Source: Byssothecium circinans (taxonomy: Eukaryota; Ascomycota; Dothideomycetes; Pleosporales; Massarinaceae). From it: a stretch of 64,000 nucleotides of DNA. Of the stretch, positions 13,085 through 24,400 are shown one piece after another. Made by a program: the position numbers and the translations under genes. Under the pieces are notes generated by a model. It did not search any database, was not told the origin of the DNA, and saw nothing but the letters and a program-made list of their open reading frames with translations. Numbering within the stretch: position 1 is the stretch's first letter; the number at the start of each line of letters is the position of its first letter. Location of the stretch: contig ML976985.1 of assembly GCA_010015675.1 (NCBI GenBank), positions 1,074,037 through 1,138,036 of the forward strand, written 5' to 3'.

Positions 13085-14608
13085 ATGGATCAATTATCCG
13101 ATGAGCTACTGCTCTACGTGTTCAACGAGGTTGCGCCGCCCATCGACACATTCGTCCCGTCCGCTCAGGTTGGCCTTGCTGCGGTCTGTCTGGTGTCTCG
13201 CCAATTCTATCGAGTCGCAAATCCTCTTCTCTATCAAAGCATCATATTACCTCCCGAGTCCAAGCACCACCGCGTCACATTTCTTCTTCGGACCTTGAAA
13301 GAGACGCCTGTGCTTAAGAAATTTGTTCAGCGCATCCACCACAAGATAGGATGTTCGATGCCCGAGGATGGTCCGTCCCAGCAGATTGAGCACCATCAAA
13401 ACTACAGTCAACTCCTGACCGCGTTCCTTGCATTCCAATGCCCTTCTCTGTCACACCTCTGGATTCGCATGCCCACTCAATATTTGTCTTTACATTGCGC
13501 AATACCACTCCTTCTAAAGGGTATTTGCCGCAGCGCTCTTGGGTCCCCGCTCGGTCTTACCCATTCCTTCGCCAATCTTCGTACGCTACACGTGGATCTA
13601 CAGATGACCAAACCATGGCCTGCGAAATACACTTTCCCGCTTTTTCTTCTGCCAACAATCCAGGAACTTACCTTGACTGGCTTGTATCCTGATCGAAGTC
13701 ATCCGCAATCTGAAGATACTGGCAAGCTTGTCTATGGACATGAGTGGACATGGCCCGTTCGGTCTTGCACCATTGAGAAACTGTCTCTCTTGGACCTGGT
13801 CGTTCCATCGGAGGTTGTGTCCAATATGATCTCATGCTGCAAGTCCCTGCAGAAATTCAATTGTGAGGCACCCTGGAGTGGGCAGTATGAGGACCCTGGA
13901 TGGTTCAATCAAATTTCCGAGGCTCTCTTGTGTCACGCAGATTCCCTAGAAGATGTGTCACTGGGCCTTAGTGTCATAAACAGGAGAGAGCACTGTACCT
14001 GGCATAGGTTTCTAGACCTCCAACGTCTAACCCTCGTCAAGCGTCTCCGGATCAACTATAACCTCGCTACTAATGTGACCACAACCTTCAACGCTGGAGG
14101 TATCCTTCCGCCAAACGTCGAGTTCATCCATTTTGAAATCTGGCAGACAGTTCCGGAGAAGATTGGCGATTTTTTGCAGGGTTTGCTCTCTGCATGTGCA
14201 ACAAAATCCTTCCTCGCGCTGAAGAAAATTCGCCTCCGATTTCGAAGCTGCGACCTCACTAGCCCGTTGCCCTTCAATTACGAAGAGCTCAAAGCTCTGT
14301 TCAATAATCAGGGCATTACCCTAGACCTCGTACTCATTTCTAGATTTGCAGCATACGACTGTAAGTGCCATACCTCGACAATTGAATTCCTACCTTGCTT
14401 GGTTTCTTGTCTAACACGTTCAGTGTATCGGTACGATTCATTTCAGGAAGCCGAGCAAAAAGTGCGTGAACTTGGTCATGTTGGTTTGAAGCCTGATGTG
14501 ATTCAGTACGACGAATACGTGTTACCTGTGTTGAAGACGTTCAACGATGTGAGAAGCGAGGACGAGAAGGTGGAGGAGGACGGACTCAGTATTTGGGACG
14601 GTCCCTGA
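13085..14608 (+). CDS. F-box protein, copy 2 of tandem pair
   Basis: Predicted 486-residue protein, join(13085..14360,14424..14608). The 63-base intron (GTAAGT, CTAAC branch-like site, TTCAG) is a multiple of three and has no stop, so unspliced reading would also stay open; the strong consensus argues that it is removed. The N-terminus LSDELLLYVFNEVAPPI and later ANPLLYQSI match copy 1 position by position. Shared landmarks include VYGHEWTWP (copy 1: VYGHVWTWP) and a terminal acidic tail. The protein probably acts as an SCF substrate receptor; the substrate is unknown. Confidence 0.75.
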   Translation: MDQLSDELLLYVFNEVAPPIDTFVPSAQVGLAAVCLVSRQFYRVANPLLYQSIILPPESKHHRVTFLLRTLKETPVLKKFVQRIHHKIGCSMPEDGPSQQIEHHQNYSQLLTAFLAFQCPSLSHLWIRMPTQYLSLHCAIPLLLKGICRSALGSPLGLTHSFANLRTLHVDLQMTKPWPAKYTFPLFLLPTIQELTLTGLYPDRSHPQSEDTGKLVYGHEWTWPVRSCTIEKLSLLDLVVPSEVVSNMISCCKSLQKFNCEAPWSGQYEDPGWFNQISEALLCHADSLEDVSLGLSVINRREHCTWHRFLDLQRLTLVKRLRINYNLATNVTTTFNAGGILPPNVEFIHFEIWQTVPEKIGDFLQGLLSACATKSFLALKKIRLRFRSCDLTSPLPFNYEELKALFNNQGITLDLVLISRFAAYDCKCHTSTIEFLPCLVSCLTRSVYRYDSFQEAEQKVRELGHVGLKPDVIQYDEYVLPVLKTFNDVRSEDEKVEEDGLSIWDGP

Positions 14609-16197
14609 TAGGTAGGGTATGAGGCGGCATTGCATCTTTGATAGTGCCAATTCAGACGCTGTGTTGGGCCATGATACCGGCTGGCCATTGTGCGTTGCAA
14701 AGGGCTTAGATAGGTTCCTAGACAACTCCAAGACCATAGGAGAGGGCCAAGCGATTTCAGCGATTGGAAGGGTTCCGTGGTGAACTTTTGTTTCTAGGTA
14801 TCTCCACTGAGGACTGTTAGGTAAGTGCGATTGGGATTCGGACGTTGTCGTCCTGTCGAACTTCTCCACGTCAGTTCCTGGTCTTCTTTAGCTCGAATTC
14901 TAGCTTCATTTTCTTCCCTCCTTGTCCATCCCTCCAGTCTTCCTAGTACTTTTTCTATTCTGGGGGTAGCTATATTCAAGTGCATCCTTCTATCTCCTTT
15001 ACGAATTCACGCTGTCTATGTACTCAATTCCCCTCTCCACCGCTGGAGGCTGAATCAATACTGATGCTTCCTACCTTCAATTTTTGCAAGGGGCATCCGA
15101 CCTTTTCACACACGGCTGTCCTCTTTCGTATCAGATTATCAAGAATGAGGAGGCAAAATATGTTTTTCATCGGGCGTGCGTTTACACACGTGGGCTTCAT
15201 TGATAGGCTTCAACACCCACGTTCGGTACTACCTTGCATCGAGCTATGAGCAGGTGTTACACAATTTGGCTCGACAAGTCAGGGGAGTGCAACATTGGCG
15301 TACTACCCACGTGTGGGCCGTAATCTTTATCATTTTCCTGTTGTTACCGTCCATGAGCCTCTGAAATTGTTGCTTTTGAATGTGACATGTTGAGTAAGTG
15401 TAAGCTTCCTCACGACACAAATCTCTGCCGCGGCCTTTTCTTTTCTCTATTTCCAAGCCGAGGATACTCTTGAATGCACTATATGCTCGTTTATTCAGAG
15501 TGAGACGATCATGTGCTTTCTTTAAGACACGGTTAAGTGAATATATATTCGTTTCATTTATACTCGCGGAAACCTCGCTGACCCAGACTGCACGCAGACA
15601 ACTCTCATTCACATAATACCCGCAGAATACCGCGCGAGCAAACAAACGTCACACGAAAATCCTGCCTTGTCGGTACCTGCATGCGTTGGAGCGTAGAAGC
15701 CCCAGCAGGTAGCACAAGCCCACCTAGGTTGCCGCACTACTTTTCGGTCCCCATCCGCCGCGCGTTGGCCCTCGACCCGTCGAGCCCGTGGGACTGTGAA
15801 GAGTAAAATTACACGGCCAAGAACAGCCTATCGCGGTACGGCCACGAGAGCGGGCAGAGTAGCACGGGCGATGCAGCAAACGACGAGAGGGCCTACGACC
15901 AACGACCTCGAGCCCGCGCATGGGCACACGTCGCACGGCTGGTACCTAGGCAACAGGTAGAAATTGCTTCTATCGCCCTTTTCTTTCGCTCCAGCACACT
16001 AACACACACACACTCTCTCTCGTTTTCTCCACTGCTCAGCCGAGACAATCCCCCGACTTTCCTTCACATTCACTCTCATTCCGAGGTCGAGGACCTGTAC
16101 ACTCTTTAGTCTCTACACCAAGCAGTCTACTACCACCACTACTCCCCACACTCGTTCCCCCGCACCCTCATAACATCAATCGATCAACAAATCAACC
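14609..16197. other. Intergenic; upstream of the GPI protein gene
   Basis: About 1.6 kb without a supported gene. The last 240 bases before 16198 are CT-rich with CACACA and CTCTCT runs, typical of a fungal core promoter and 5' UTR. A frame on the - strand at 15244-15645 has no domain and no splice partners and was rejected. No tRNA was recognised. Confidence 0.5.
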
Positions 16198-17428
16198 ATG
16201 AGGGTCGCAACCCTCCTCCCCGCCATCCTCTCCATGGCCAGCACCGCGCAAGCCCTCCGCTTCCGCGACGGCGTCTTCCCCAACCACGCCCATGCCCACC
16301 ACCACAACCACATCCACATCCAGCAGCAGCGAGACCAAGAGCGTGCCGTAGATCCCACCTCAGACCCAATCCGCGCCTCCGTCCTCAGCGTCCTCGCCAC
16401 CGCCATCCCCCCCGCCGACCTCACCGCCCTCTCCGCCACTCCCAACCCGACCCTCGCTCCCGGCGCAAATCGCCCCGAGTGGTTCGACAAGCTGCCCGGC
16501 GACGTCAAGTCGCTCCTTCCCGTCCTGTATCCGCAAAACGATGTCCAGGCCGCAGGCACCATCTTCTCCTCCAAGGTCTCTACTTGCAGCACGTCGACGT
16601 CCACTCTCACGTTGACTACGACGGCAAGCGAGGATGTACCGGAGGCTACGAGTACGTCGACGAAGTGTTCGACTTCTACCACGACGGTTACCCGGACGGT
16701 GTCGCCGGTGGCTAGTAGCCAGTCGCCTGTGGAGTCGAGTGAGACAGGTACGACGGGTAAGACGGATTGCAGTACGTCGACGTCGACTACGACACGCACG
16801 ACGACGTTGACGGTGCAACCGAGTGGAGGTACGGGTACGGGTACGGGATCTGCGACTGCGACTGCGACTGCACCTGCGACGGCGACGGAGGGAAGCAAGA
16901 CGTGTACTACCCAGACGCTTACCACGACAATGACGAACACGTATACTATTACCTCCGGCTCGAACACTGCTGCATCATTATCATCATCTTCTCCTTCTTC
17001 TTCTGAGGTAAATACTCCCTTCTCCCTTCTCCCTTCCATCCCGCCCACGTCTCCCGCCCCTAATCCAATCCTCCTCTCTAACCCAACCCATAACACAGGC
17101 ACCCGCCCCCCCACCGCCGTCCCTCCCGCCCATCTCCTCCTCCGCCAGCAGCAGCAACAGCAACACGGCCGCCCCCGTCATTCCGATTCCCAGCTCCGAC
17201 CACGCACCGTCATCCACGCCATCGCCCTCGATCGAGCTACCGCCGTTCCCGCTCCCGAATACCACGGTGCCGGTTATGCATCGCCCGACGGGGAATGTAA
17301 CGGCGACGGCGACGGCGCCGCCGGAGCAGTTTACTAACGCCGCTGTCGCCGTCGGTGGGAAGGGTGTTGGTGGTTTGGGGATGGTGGGGGTTGTTGGTAT
17401 CGTTGGGGGGTTGTTGGCGTTGGTTTGA
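16198..17428 (+). CDS. GPI-anchored Ser/Thr-rich cell-wall protein
   Basis: Predicted 379-residue secreted protein, join(16198..17007,17099..17428), with a 91-base intron (GTAAAT..ACACAG). Residues 1-20 form a signal peptide (MRVATLLPAILSMASTAQAL). A His-rich stretch follows near residues 31-42. A folded-looking segment of about residues 70-115 contains RPEWFDKLPGDVKSLLPVLY. A long Ser/Thr-rich region carries repeated CSTSTST motifs. The last 30 residues end in a Gly/Val/Leu hydrophobic tail (VGVVGIVGGLLALV) after small residues, the pattern of a GPI-attachment signal. This matches fungal wall mannoprotein-like proteins; no enzyme domain is visible. Without splicing the frame runs into a Gln/Arg-rich tail lacking the GPI signal, which supports the intron. 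Confidence 0.8.
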
Positions 17429-18229
17429 GGGACGTGTGATGGGGGAGGGGAAGGGAGGGCAAGGGAAGGAAAGGGAGCCTTGATCACCCGCCTCCCTCTG
17501 CCTCTGCGTCTGCTTTGGGATGTATGTTTCTTCCACTTCAATCCTTCTTCCTTTCTTTGCGGGGAAGCATGTAGATGTAGATGTGTGTGACGATGCGTAC
17601 TGTACTGTACTGTACTGTATAACACCTTCTTTCTTTCCCAATGGCTGGCTTGTTTCTCGTTCCTCTGTTTCCTCTATTTCCTTTCTTCCTTCCTTCCCTG
17701 CAGCCTCGGGGCGAGATAGCGATGGCCCGGCCCAGCTCGGTCGGAGTACGAGTATCGGCGTTTCCACCGGCGTTTTCTCTCGGCACCCTTGGTGATTAAG
17801 CTTTAATCGACTCGAGTCCGGCTAAGGTTCTCTAGCTTAGGCCACAGGCCACAGGCGACGTCGGCATAGTTGCGGAGTGTTTATGTACATGTACGTGTAC
17901 GTGTACGAGTGGGTTATACTATACTATACCCCCCTTTCCAATGAAAAACTTTACACGGCCAAAACAACGGCGACGTGATAGGTTGCCTGGCTACTAGCTA
18001 CTAGCTGCTTAGAGTGTGGAGTGTGGATATATTTGATGAGGTGGGTGGTCAGCAGAGATAGTGAAAGTGAAAGCGAAAGGGAAAGCGAAAGAAGTATACT
18101 ATGGTTGAGCAGATGGAGATGCCCCTCCCCTGACTGCGTTCTGCTATCCCCTCTCTCACCCCTCCCCCCATCTCCCTCCCATCCCCTTCCACCCCCCCTT
18201 CCCCACTCAACGTCTACACAAATCCCCCA
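17429..18229. other. Intergenic, tail-to-tail
   Basis: About 800 bases between the convergent GPI-protein gene (+) and the small conserved gene (-). It contains short runs such as ACTGTACTGTACTGTACTGT near 17599 and GTACATGTACGTGTACGTGTAC near 17884. No gene is supported. Confidence 0.5.
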
Positions 18230-19419
18230 TCACACCTCCCCCACCCACTCATAAGCCATCCGCGAAAGCACCACCTCCTCCCTATCCGTCCTCCGCACCG
18301 CATACCGCCTCACCAACCACCTCGCGCCCTCGACCTCGGCGAACCCCCATATCTGCCACACCGTCCACTTCGCCTTCTCGTTGACGACCCAGCTCTCCAC
18401 GACGTCGCCGGCCAGGGTCTCGGGGAGCCAGCCGGTGGTGAGGAAACGGGCGTCGGACTGGGGGGTGTTAGGGGTTGTCTTGGTAGGAGGGGAAGTAAAG
18501 CAAGTGCAAGTGCAAGTGCAAGTGCAATGAACACCATTCCCAAACTTGGGGAAAAGGAAAGAAGCTCGGCAGTATATAAACTGAGATAAACAAAGGGGGA
18601 AAAAAGACGGAAGAGGGAAGTATAATTCAAGCAAAACGCACCTCAACATTTCCCCCCTTCTCCCTCGCGTCCTCCAACACCTTAGCGATGGTGCTAAACC
18701 GACTCTTCCCCATCACGTCGCCAAACAGCCAGTCCGAATGCGGCCGCGGCGTCCAGTCCAGCGTGCGGTGTTCAGACGTGCCCTTTATGCTGCCGGTGGC
18801 GGTCTGGTCGATGTCGATGTGGATGGTGCCGGATTCTTCGTCTGTTGTTTTATTTTGTCTGTTAGGAACGCAGGGAGGTGGTTCGTAGTGGTGGGGTTGA
18901 GCGGATTTGGGATATGGGGGTGGGGTGGGGGGAGTGGGATAAGAGAAGGAAGGAAGGAGGGGAGGAGAAAGACATGCACTGCCTAATACTCTGCGTAACC
19001 GTAGCCAACCCCACCGCCTTCCGCGTCAACCAACTCACGCCTTGCAGCGCGAGGACGGGCTCCGAAGGGTCGGAGAACTTGCGGTTCTGAGAGAGATAAT
19101 CATCAGCATCATGTATCATATCAGTACGTACTTGGGTGGAAACTTCAGCTCGTTTTCTTCCCCCGACTTTCGTTACTTTCTTTCGTTTCTTCCCTTTTCC
19201 ATTACCCCGTGGCCGTGGCTGTGGGAGGTAGAGAGAAAGAGAAGGAGGTAGGGGGGTTGGAGCGTGGTTCCATGGCTTGTATGTACGATAACGATAACGG
19301 TGGGATGAGGAGGGAGATTGCAGACATAGACATAGACATAGACATAGACATAGACATAGACGTACCATAACCCACTTCCCATTCAAATCCTTGATCGTTT
19401 TATTCGCCGGAGCAGCCAT
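18230..19419 (-). CDS. Conserved small ascomycete protein, lipocalin-like fold suspected
   Basis: Predicted 201-residue protein in four exons: complement(join(18230..18457,18642..18858,18980..19086,19366..19419)). The introns are 184, 121 and 279 bases and all keep frame. The protein reads as one beta-rich domain. Landmarks are LNGKWVMNRKFSDPSEPVLA, LQGVSWLTRKAVGLATVTQS, IHIDIDQTATGSIKGTSEHR, LDWTPRPHSDWLFGDVMGKS and WQIWGFAEVEGARWLVRRYA. It resembles a widespread uncharacterised family of filamentous fungi; the repeated strand pattern suggests a calycin-type barrel, but that is inference. There is no signal peptide, so it is probably cytosolic. Two of its introns carry hexanucleotide repeats. 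Confidence 0.75.
18500..18527. repeat. Hexanucleotide repeat (CAAGTG)n in an intron
   Basis: Four and a half units of CAAGTG lie inside the third intron of the small conserved gene. Confidence 0.85.
19322..19362. repeat. Hexanucleotide repeat (AGACAT)n in an intron
   Basis: Nearly seven units of AGACAT start a few bases inside the first intron of the small conserved gene, directly next to its 5' splice site. Confidence 0.85.
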
Positions 19420-20222
19420 ATTTGCACTCCCTCTCTTTCTCGCTGCTTTCCTTTCTTCGTAGTCGAGCACTTTTCCTCTCTTCGGTCAACACGGAGTCGA
19501 ACGTCAAGCGCACGTCGTTCGGGTGCAATTCAGCGTGGGAGTAGATAAGGTGGGGGTAACCAACACCTAACCAAAGCTCGACTTTCGCAGCACAAACACA
19601 AAACACCAAAACTAGAAACTGCGTAGCACAGGCAGGGGACGAGGAGACTTCACCATCAAACTTATACCCGCACCCCAGACAAGGGCAAACTCTTGGGCAC
19701 TATCAGATGCAACGCGGACAGCGGACAGAACAGTGCCGATATGCCTAGGTAAAGTCCCATTCGGGATAGCTAGAATGGCTAAATGACGTCGGGAAATGCG
19801 GGGCTGAAGGATCCCTGTAGAGTATTTGATGATCGGGGATGGGTGTGCCGAGCCGAGGCGAGGAACATATATCATCTGGAAGGAGCTCGTGAATTGATGT
19901 GTTTATCGCCTAGGTAGGGTGATGAGAATTGTGTGTGTGGGAGTTTTGAAATGTGGATACATGTGCGTGAGGCGGGGAAAGAGGCGTGCGGAAGGGTGGG
20001 TTTGTTAACTTTACTTCAGATTACCACCTATAAAGTATATTGAAGCTTCGCGTTAGGTGGGATTATGCTACATACATATGTAGCCTTTTCTAAAGACTAC
20101 TGTACATGTGCTAGACCGCTCGTCGTTAGTAGTGCGTGTATGGTACCTGCATCTCTATCCGTACCTATTAGCATACTCTGCTACCCAGCTTCCATCTTCC
20201 TCTACAAAGGTATTCTCACCCC
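19420..20222. other. Intergenic; no gene seen
   Basis: About 800 bases separating the start of the small conserved gene from the 3' end of RFC2. The 87-codon - strand frame near 19612-19875 shows no domain and was not called. Confidence 0.5.
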
Positions 20223-21551
20223 TCACCCCCTAACAAGCACCCCCGCAACCCCCAACCCCAAATCCAGCACCGCCAAATGCTCATCCCCCCCATCCACCAA
20301 CCTCTTATCCGTCTCACTAAACAGCGCCGCAATCCCACACTTCTGCACATCCCCCACACGCTCATCAAACATAACCCTCTCGTACAGCTGGCTCACCGTC
20401 TGTGCCGAGCTCCACCCATCCGCCACCATATCCTCGACCACCTTGGCGATCTTGCCGTACTGCACGGTTTTCGCCGTCGAGGTAGGGAAGATAGCGGAGG
20501 TGAGGAGGTCGAGTGTAGACGTGGGTATCACGCCAGCGATTTCGGCGATGTGGGATTTAGTTACCGTTGCAGAAGGGGGAGGGGTGTCGATGTCCATTTC
20601 ATCCGCATCCTCGTCTTCGTCATCTTCCACAACGTTCCTCTTCCTAGGATTCTTCTCCTTCTCCTTCGCCGTGCCAGCACCGGCGCCAACAAGCCGAGCC
20701 GCACTCTGCAAAAATGTAATCGCCTTCCTCAGATCCCCCTCCGCAACCCTAACAAGCTCCCCACTAACCCCCTCCCCCAACCTCACTCCCTCCAACCGCG
20801 CAATATCCTCCACCCTCTTCACCGCATTCCCCTGATCCAAGCTCTTGAACCGGAATTTACTACACCGACTCGCCAGCGGATCGATAATCCGCGTAACGTA
20901 GTTACACACGAGGCAGAACCTCGTCATTTTAGAATACGTTTCCATAGTCCTTCGCAGCGCGGACTGTGCGTCCTGCGTCATGCTATCCGCCTCGTCCAGC
21001 ACTATGATCTTGAACGGCGGACAGGGGTATTTGTCTCGGTATCGGACTTGCTTTGCGCCGCCTGGGGCGTCTTTGTCTTCGGTCATGATGGTGTGGGAGG
21101 GTGCGGAGGAGAGTTGTTGGCGCGCGAAATCTTTCACTTTGGCGCGGACGATGGAGATGCCGCGTTCGTCGGAGGCATTGAGTTCGAGGACCCGTGATTT
21201 CATGAGTTCGGGCCCGTAGAGCTGCTTGGCGAGGGCGAGGATCGTGGACGTTTTGCCCGTTCCTGGGGGGCCGTAGAAGAGCATGTGCGGGAGGTTGGTG
21301 GATTGGAGCGTGCGCGAGAGGATTTGGATCGTGTTGTCTTGCGCTGTGACTTCTGAGAGCGTCTTGGGGCGGCTGTAATCATTAGGTACTATGTTCGTGA
21401 AGCATCTTCACGATGCGCTCTTAGGTGTGGCTCACTATTTCTCGACCCATGGTTGTAGCCGATTGGGCTCCTGCTTTGTCGTGGGTGCTTTTGACGTGCT
21501 CACTTGTGCAGCAGCCTGCTGCCGTGCCTTGATGTTAAAAAAGTCGGACAT
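20223..21551 (-). CDS. RFC2: Replication factor C subunit 2 (yeast Rfc2 / human RFC4 type)
   Basis: A 421-residue AAA+ clamp-loader subunit, complement(join(20223..21372,21436..21551)), with a 63-base intron. It loads PCNA onto primed DNA as part of the RFC pentamer in the nucleus. Walker A GPPGTGKT is at residues 73-80, the Walker B DEAD box at 163-168 (VLDEAD), and the SRC arginine-finger motif at 207-209 (PLASRCSKF). [14 protein letters not shown] and [19 protein letters not shown] favour the Rfc2 orthologue over Rfc3 or Rfc4. Two insertions relative to yeast are seen: about 25 residues before the Walker B strand, and an acidic/basic linker ([18 protein letters not shown]) in the lid region. 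The start is the ATG of [12 protein letters not shown], a family-typical leader. MCB-like sites lie just upstream. Confidence 0.95.
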
Positions 21552-21915
21552 GTTGTGGGGCGTGTTGGAGATGTGCAGCTGGAAGTGTGCGGCTCGTCGA
21601 AATGGTTTTGGCGGAGACGCGACGCGACGCTAGCTCACGCGTAAAGTGCTGGTGCGTCCATGCCCATCACCTCAGTTCATCACTTACGTCATCAAAGTAT
21701 TTCAACAGGTGAATGTTCCTGTTGTTCGATGAATTGCTATAGAGTATTACGATAGCATTGCATGCACCGTCTATGAGTGCAGTCATCGCACAAGCTATTG
21801 AATCCCGCACATTTGAGTCAGGCCCTTCATCTCCGTCCCATTATCACACTACCCCTCGTGCAAGCGTCTGAGTAAAAGGGATGTTTGCTCTCCACCGAGA
21901 AGAGGCAACAGTAGA
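21552..21915. other. RFC2 promoter and NPL4 3' flank
   Basis: A 364-base gap between two - strand genes. It holds the MCB-like cluster and no open gene. Confidence 0.55.
21617..21642. promoter_or_regulatory. MCB-like cluster upstream of RFC2
   Basis: A perfect ACGCGT lies at 21637-21642 and an overlapping ACGCGACGCGACGC run at 21617-21630, about 66-91 bases upstream of the RFC2 start codon (transcribed leftward). ACGCGT is the known binding core of the MBF complex, which drives S-phase genes in fungi. Binding here is inference from the match and from the replication role of the gene. Confidence 0.55.
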
Positions 21916-23953
21916 CTACCGTTGTCCACTCAAGCTAACCTTTTTGACCCGCTTAGCTAATTGTACTGAGTCGGAGTCGGACCCTGCTGATGCATCCCCG
22001 AGAAGGCGGCGCTCGGCTTGTTGCTGAGTGGTCCCTCTTGAGGAGAATGCAGGGCGTTTCGGGGGGCGCTCACCAGTTTCCTTGAGTATCGTCAAAAGCG
22101 TTCTCCAACTGTCCGTCTGTTGGAGTTGCAGGCCCTCGGAGAGATCTCGCTCGGATGCGACCTTGGCGAGAAGTGCTTGCTCGTCCTACAAATTGTTAGC
22201 GCATGTATCTCAGTGAAGGAACAAGCACAGACCTTAGGCAGTATACCCAAGCTGTGAATGAAGCACAAGAGGTGGAAATTTGACACAGCATTGAGTCCGC
22301 TCGTCGTGTTGAGAGCAACACCATTCGCACGCGCATTCAACGCCTTGGCCAGTGCCGAATATTCCTGCGTCTCGCCAATGATTTCGCGGTTCTCGATGGC
22401 AAACTTGGGTCCGGTGAACATGGGGTTCGGCTGGTTTGGGAAACCATGCGTCAAGGTGACGAGCAAGTAGTCGACTGGGAAAGCAGGCTTCGCGTTCTCC
22501 TGTACGTTAGCCCCATACTCGTTCTTCTTGCGGTAGAACACCTCTGGAATGTATCGTGTCCGGTTGCGAGCGTCGTTGTCATCTTCTGACTGAACTAGCA
22601 TGACGGATGGCTCTGCGGATGGCTCGATAATGTCCGCCTTGACCATCTCCATGGCGGTATTTGAAGCTTGGTATGATGAGATTCCGATCGCGCCATCTAC
22701 GTCTCCGCTCACTACGCAAGTGATGAAGTTGGACCCGAACTTGCCCGTCTCGCTCCACTTGGTCGGCCTGGGATACCTCGCCTGATATCGAGCGGCGAAA
22801 ACAATCTCTAATGAGGAGAGAAAGTAGGAGTCGATGTGACGCTTGCAAATGACAGTGCCATCGCCAGCTCCAGCGTCTAGCAGATCCGTGAAGATGACAC
22901 CAACCCGCTGCAGGCCACATTGCCGCGCCACCTCCTCAATTTGTGCCTCGTTCTCCCATTCACCCAGTGATATTCCATCCGACTCGTTCACTTGCGGGGG
23001 TTCGTAGATGGCTTCGACGACAGCTTTCGTTCCCAACGGCACTTCGGTATACTCCTCGTATCGGCCGTAAAGGAAACCTAGCCGCTGACTGCCCGTCATC
23101 CTCCAGAAGTTGATCAGATCATCCACCACATCGACCGACGCAAACTCGACGTGATCCACCATCCTAAACTCTTGCGGCTGCAGCGAGATCGCACTAGGCT
23201 GGCATTTTGTGCAGATGCCTTCCGGAAAAGGTTTGTGCCCCGACGGGCAATCCGGCCTCACACGAAAGTACGGCTCGCTCAACGGTGGCATGTACGACGT
23301 CCCGCTCTCTGGTTTGTTCTTTCCCGCATTAATCTTCCTCAGATACGAGTGAAATGATAGATGCTTGATCTTCTTGTCCTCCAGATACTCCAGTGCGTAC
23401 GGCTCCAGCGGCATGCAGTAGTCGCACATACCCTTCGGCCCATGTCTGCACATCTTCTGGTCCAGCTTGCGCTTGATCTTGCCATCCTGCTTGTCCAGCC
23501 TATCATCCAACGGCGACTGCTTGACCGTCTCCCAAGGATTCTTAATCAACCTTGTCGGCGACCCGAGGGGCACGGTCGGAGCTTCGGAAGCGTCGACGGG
23601 CTTTCCATTTAGACGTGCGGCACCGGTGGGATGTGTAGCATGGCCGTTGGACTGGGCCGCCTGCTCTTGGAAGTCGAGAAATAGTTGTGCGCCATGCCTA
23701 GGGATGTTGTTAGCTGTGCATATGCGGGACGGCGAGCTACTCACGTCAACCCGACTTGCTTGAACATCACGCCTTTGAGAGAGCTGATTTTCCTAGCATC
23801 GCCTCCATGCGGCTTGTTGCTGACGGTGATGCTCGAGATGTCGACATTGGAGGGTAATTTTTCTGCTATCTGGGGCACGACTTCGGGAAACGTCGTCGTA
23901 GGCTCGACGGTGAGGCGGAACTGGCCCTCTCGGCTGGCAAACCGCAGTATCAT
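21916..23953 (-). CDS. NPL4: Nuclear protein localization protein 4 (Cdc48-Ufd1-Npl4 adaptor)
   Basis: A 647-residue Npl4, complement(join(21916..22185,22233..23697,23745..23953)), with introns of 47 bases each. With Ufd1 it recruits Cdc48/p97 to ubiquitinated substrates in ER-associated degradation. Exon 1 encodes a ubiquitin-like UBX-type domain ([17 protein letters not shown]). Then comes the Npl4 zinc region ([20 protein letters not shown]), an MPN-like domain ([28 protein letters not shown]), and the Npl4 C-terminal domain. The last exon gives [20 protein letters not shown] and the tail [15 protein letters not shown]. The second intron uses a GTCTGT donor, which is less usual. A GTGAGC that could be read as another donor near the C-terminus was rejected because reading through gives the family-like tail. 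Confidence 0.95.
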
Positions 23954-24400
23954 GGTGCCGTCTTTGTTGATTCGCGAGTATTCGCGTGTGTAGCTAGGAG
24001 CGAGAGTTAGGCAGCGAATACTTATAAAAGAGTTACAGCACGGCGAGGAGAAGGTAAGAGACAGCGGTGGAGGCAGAAGTTGAGGTGAGCTAGGCGTAGA
24101 AGGTGCTCGTTGCTTGATGACGCGGGAATGGCACTAGCCACCGCACTAGTCACTAGCCACACCTGCAGGGCTGTTTCCTCGGTGAGGACACTTTGCAACG
24201 TCAAAGCCGATAAACTTATTGAGGGACTCCGCGATCCGCAATTCCGCCTTCACTTTTCCTTTTCCCCATGCCACCGACGCTCCTTTGACCACTTACCCGC
24301 CTTTCAACTCCCCCAAAACTGCAGCGCCTTGTATAAAATACCACAGCTAGACGCGTAACACTGCGACTTCCCCCTACCATCCACACCCACTCCCGCCAAA
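23954..24400. promoter_or_regulatory. Divergent NPL4/SEC66 promoter region
   Basis: A 447-base gap between head-to-head genes. A TATA-like TATAAAA lies at 24332-24338, about 63 bases upstream of the SEC66 start. The region is otherwise C/T-rich on the SEC66 side. Confidence 0.55.

Noticed and set aside
15244..15645. 133-codon - strand frame
   Set aside because: No recognisable domain; composition looks intergenic.
22030..22075. GTGAGC..CTCAG as a third NPL4 intron
   Set aside because: Splicing gives an unrelated tail, while reading through gives the family-like C-terminus.
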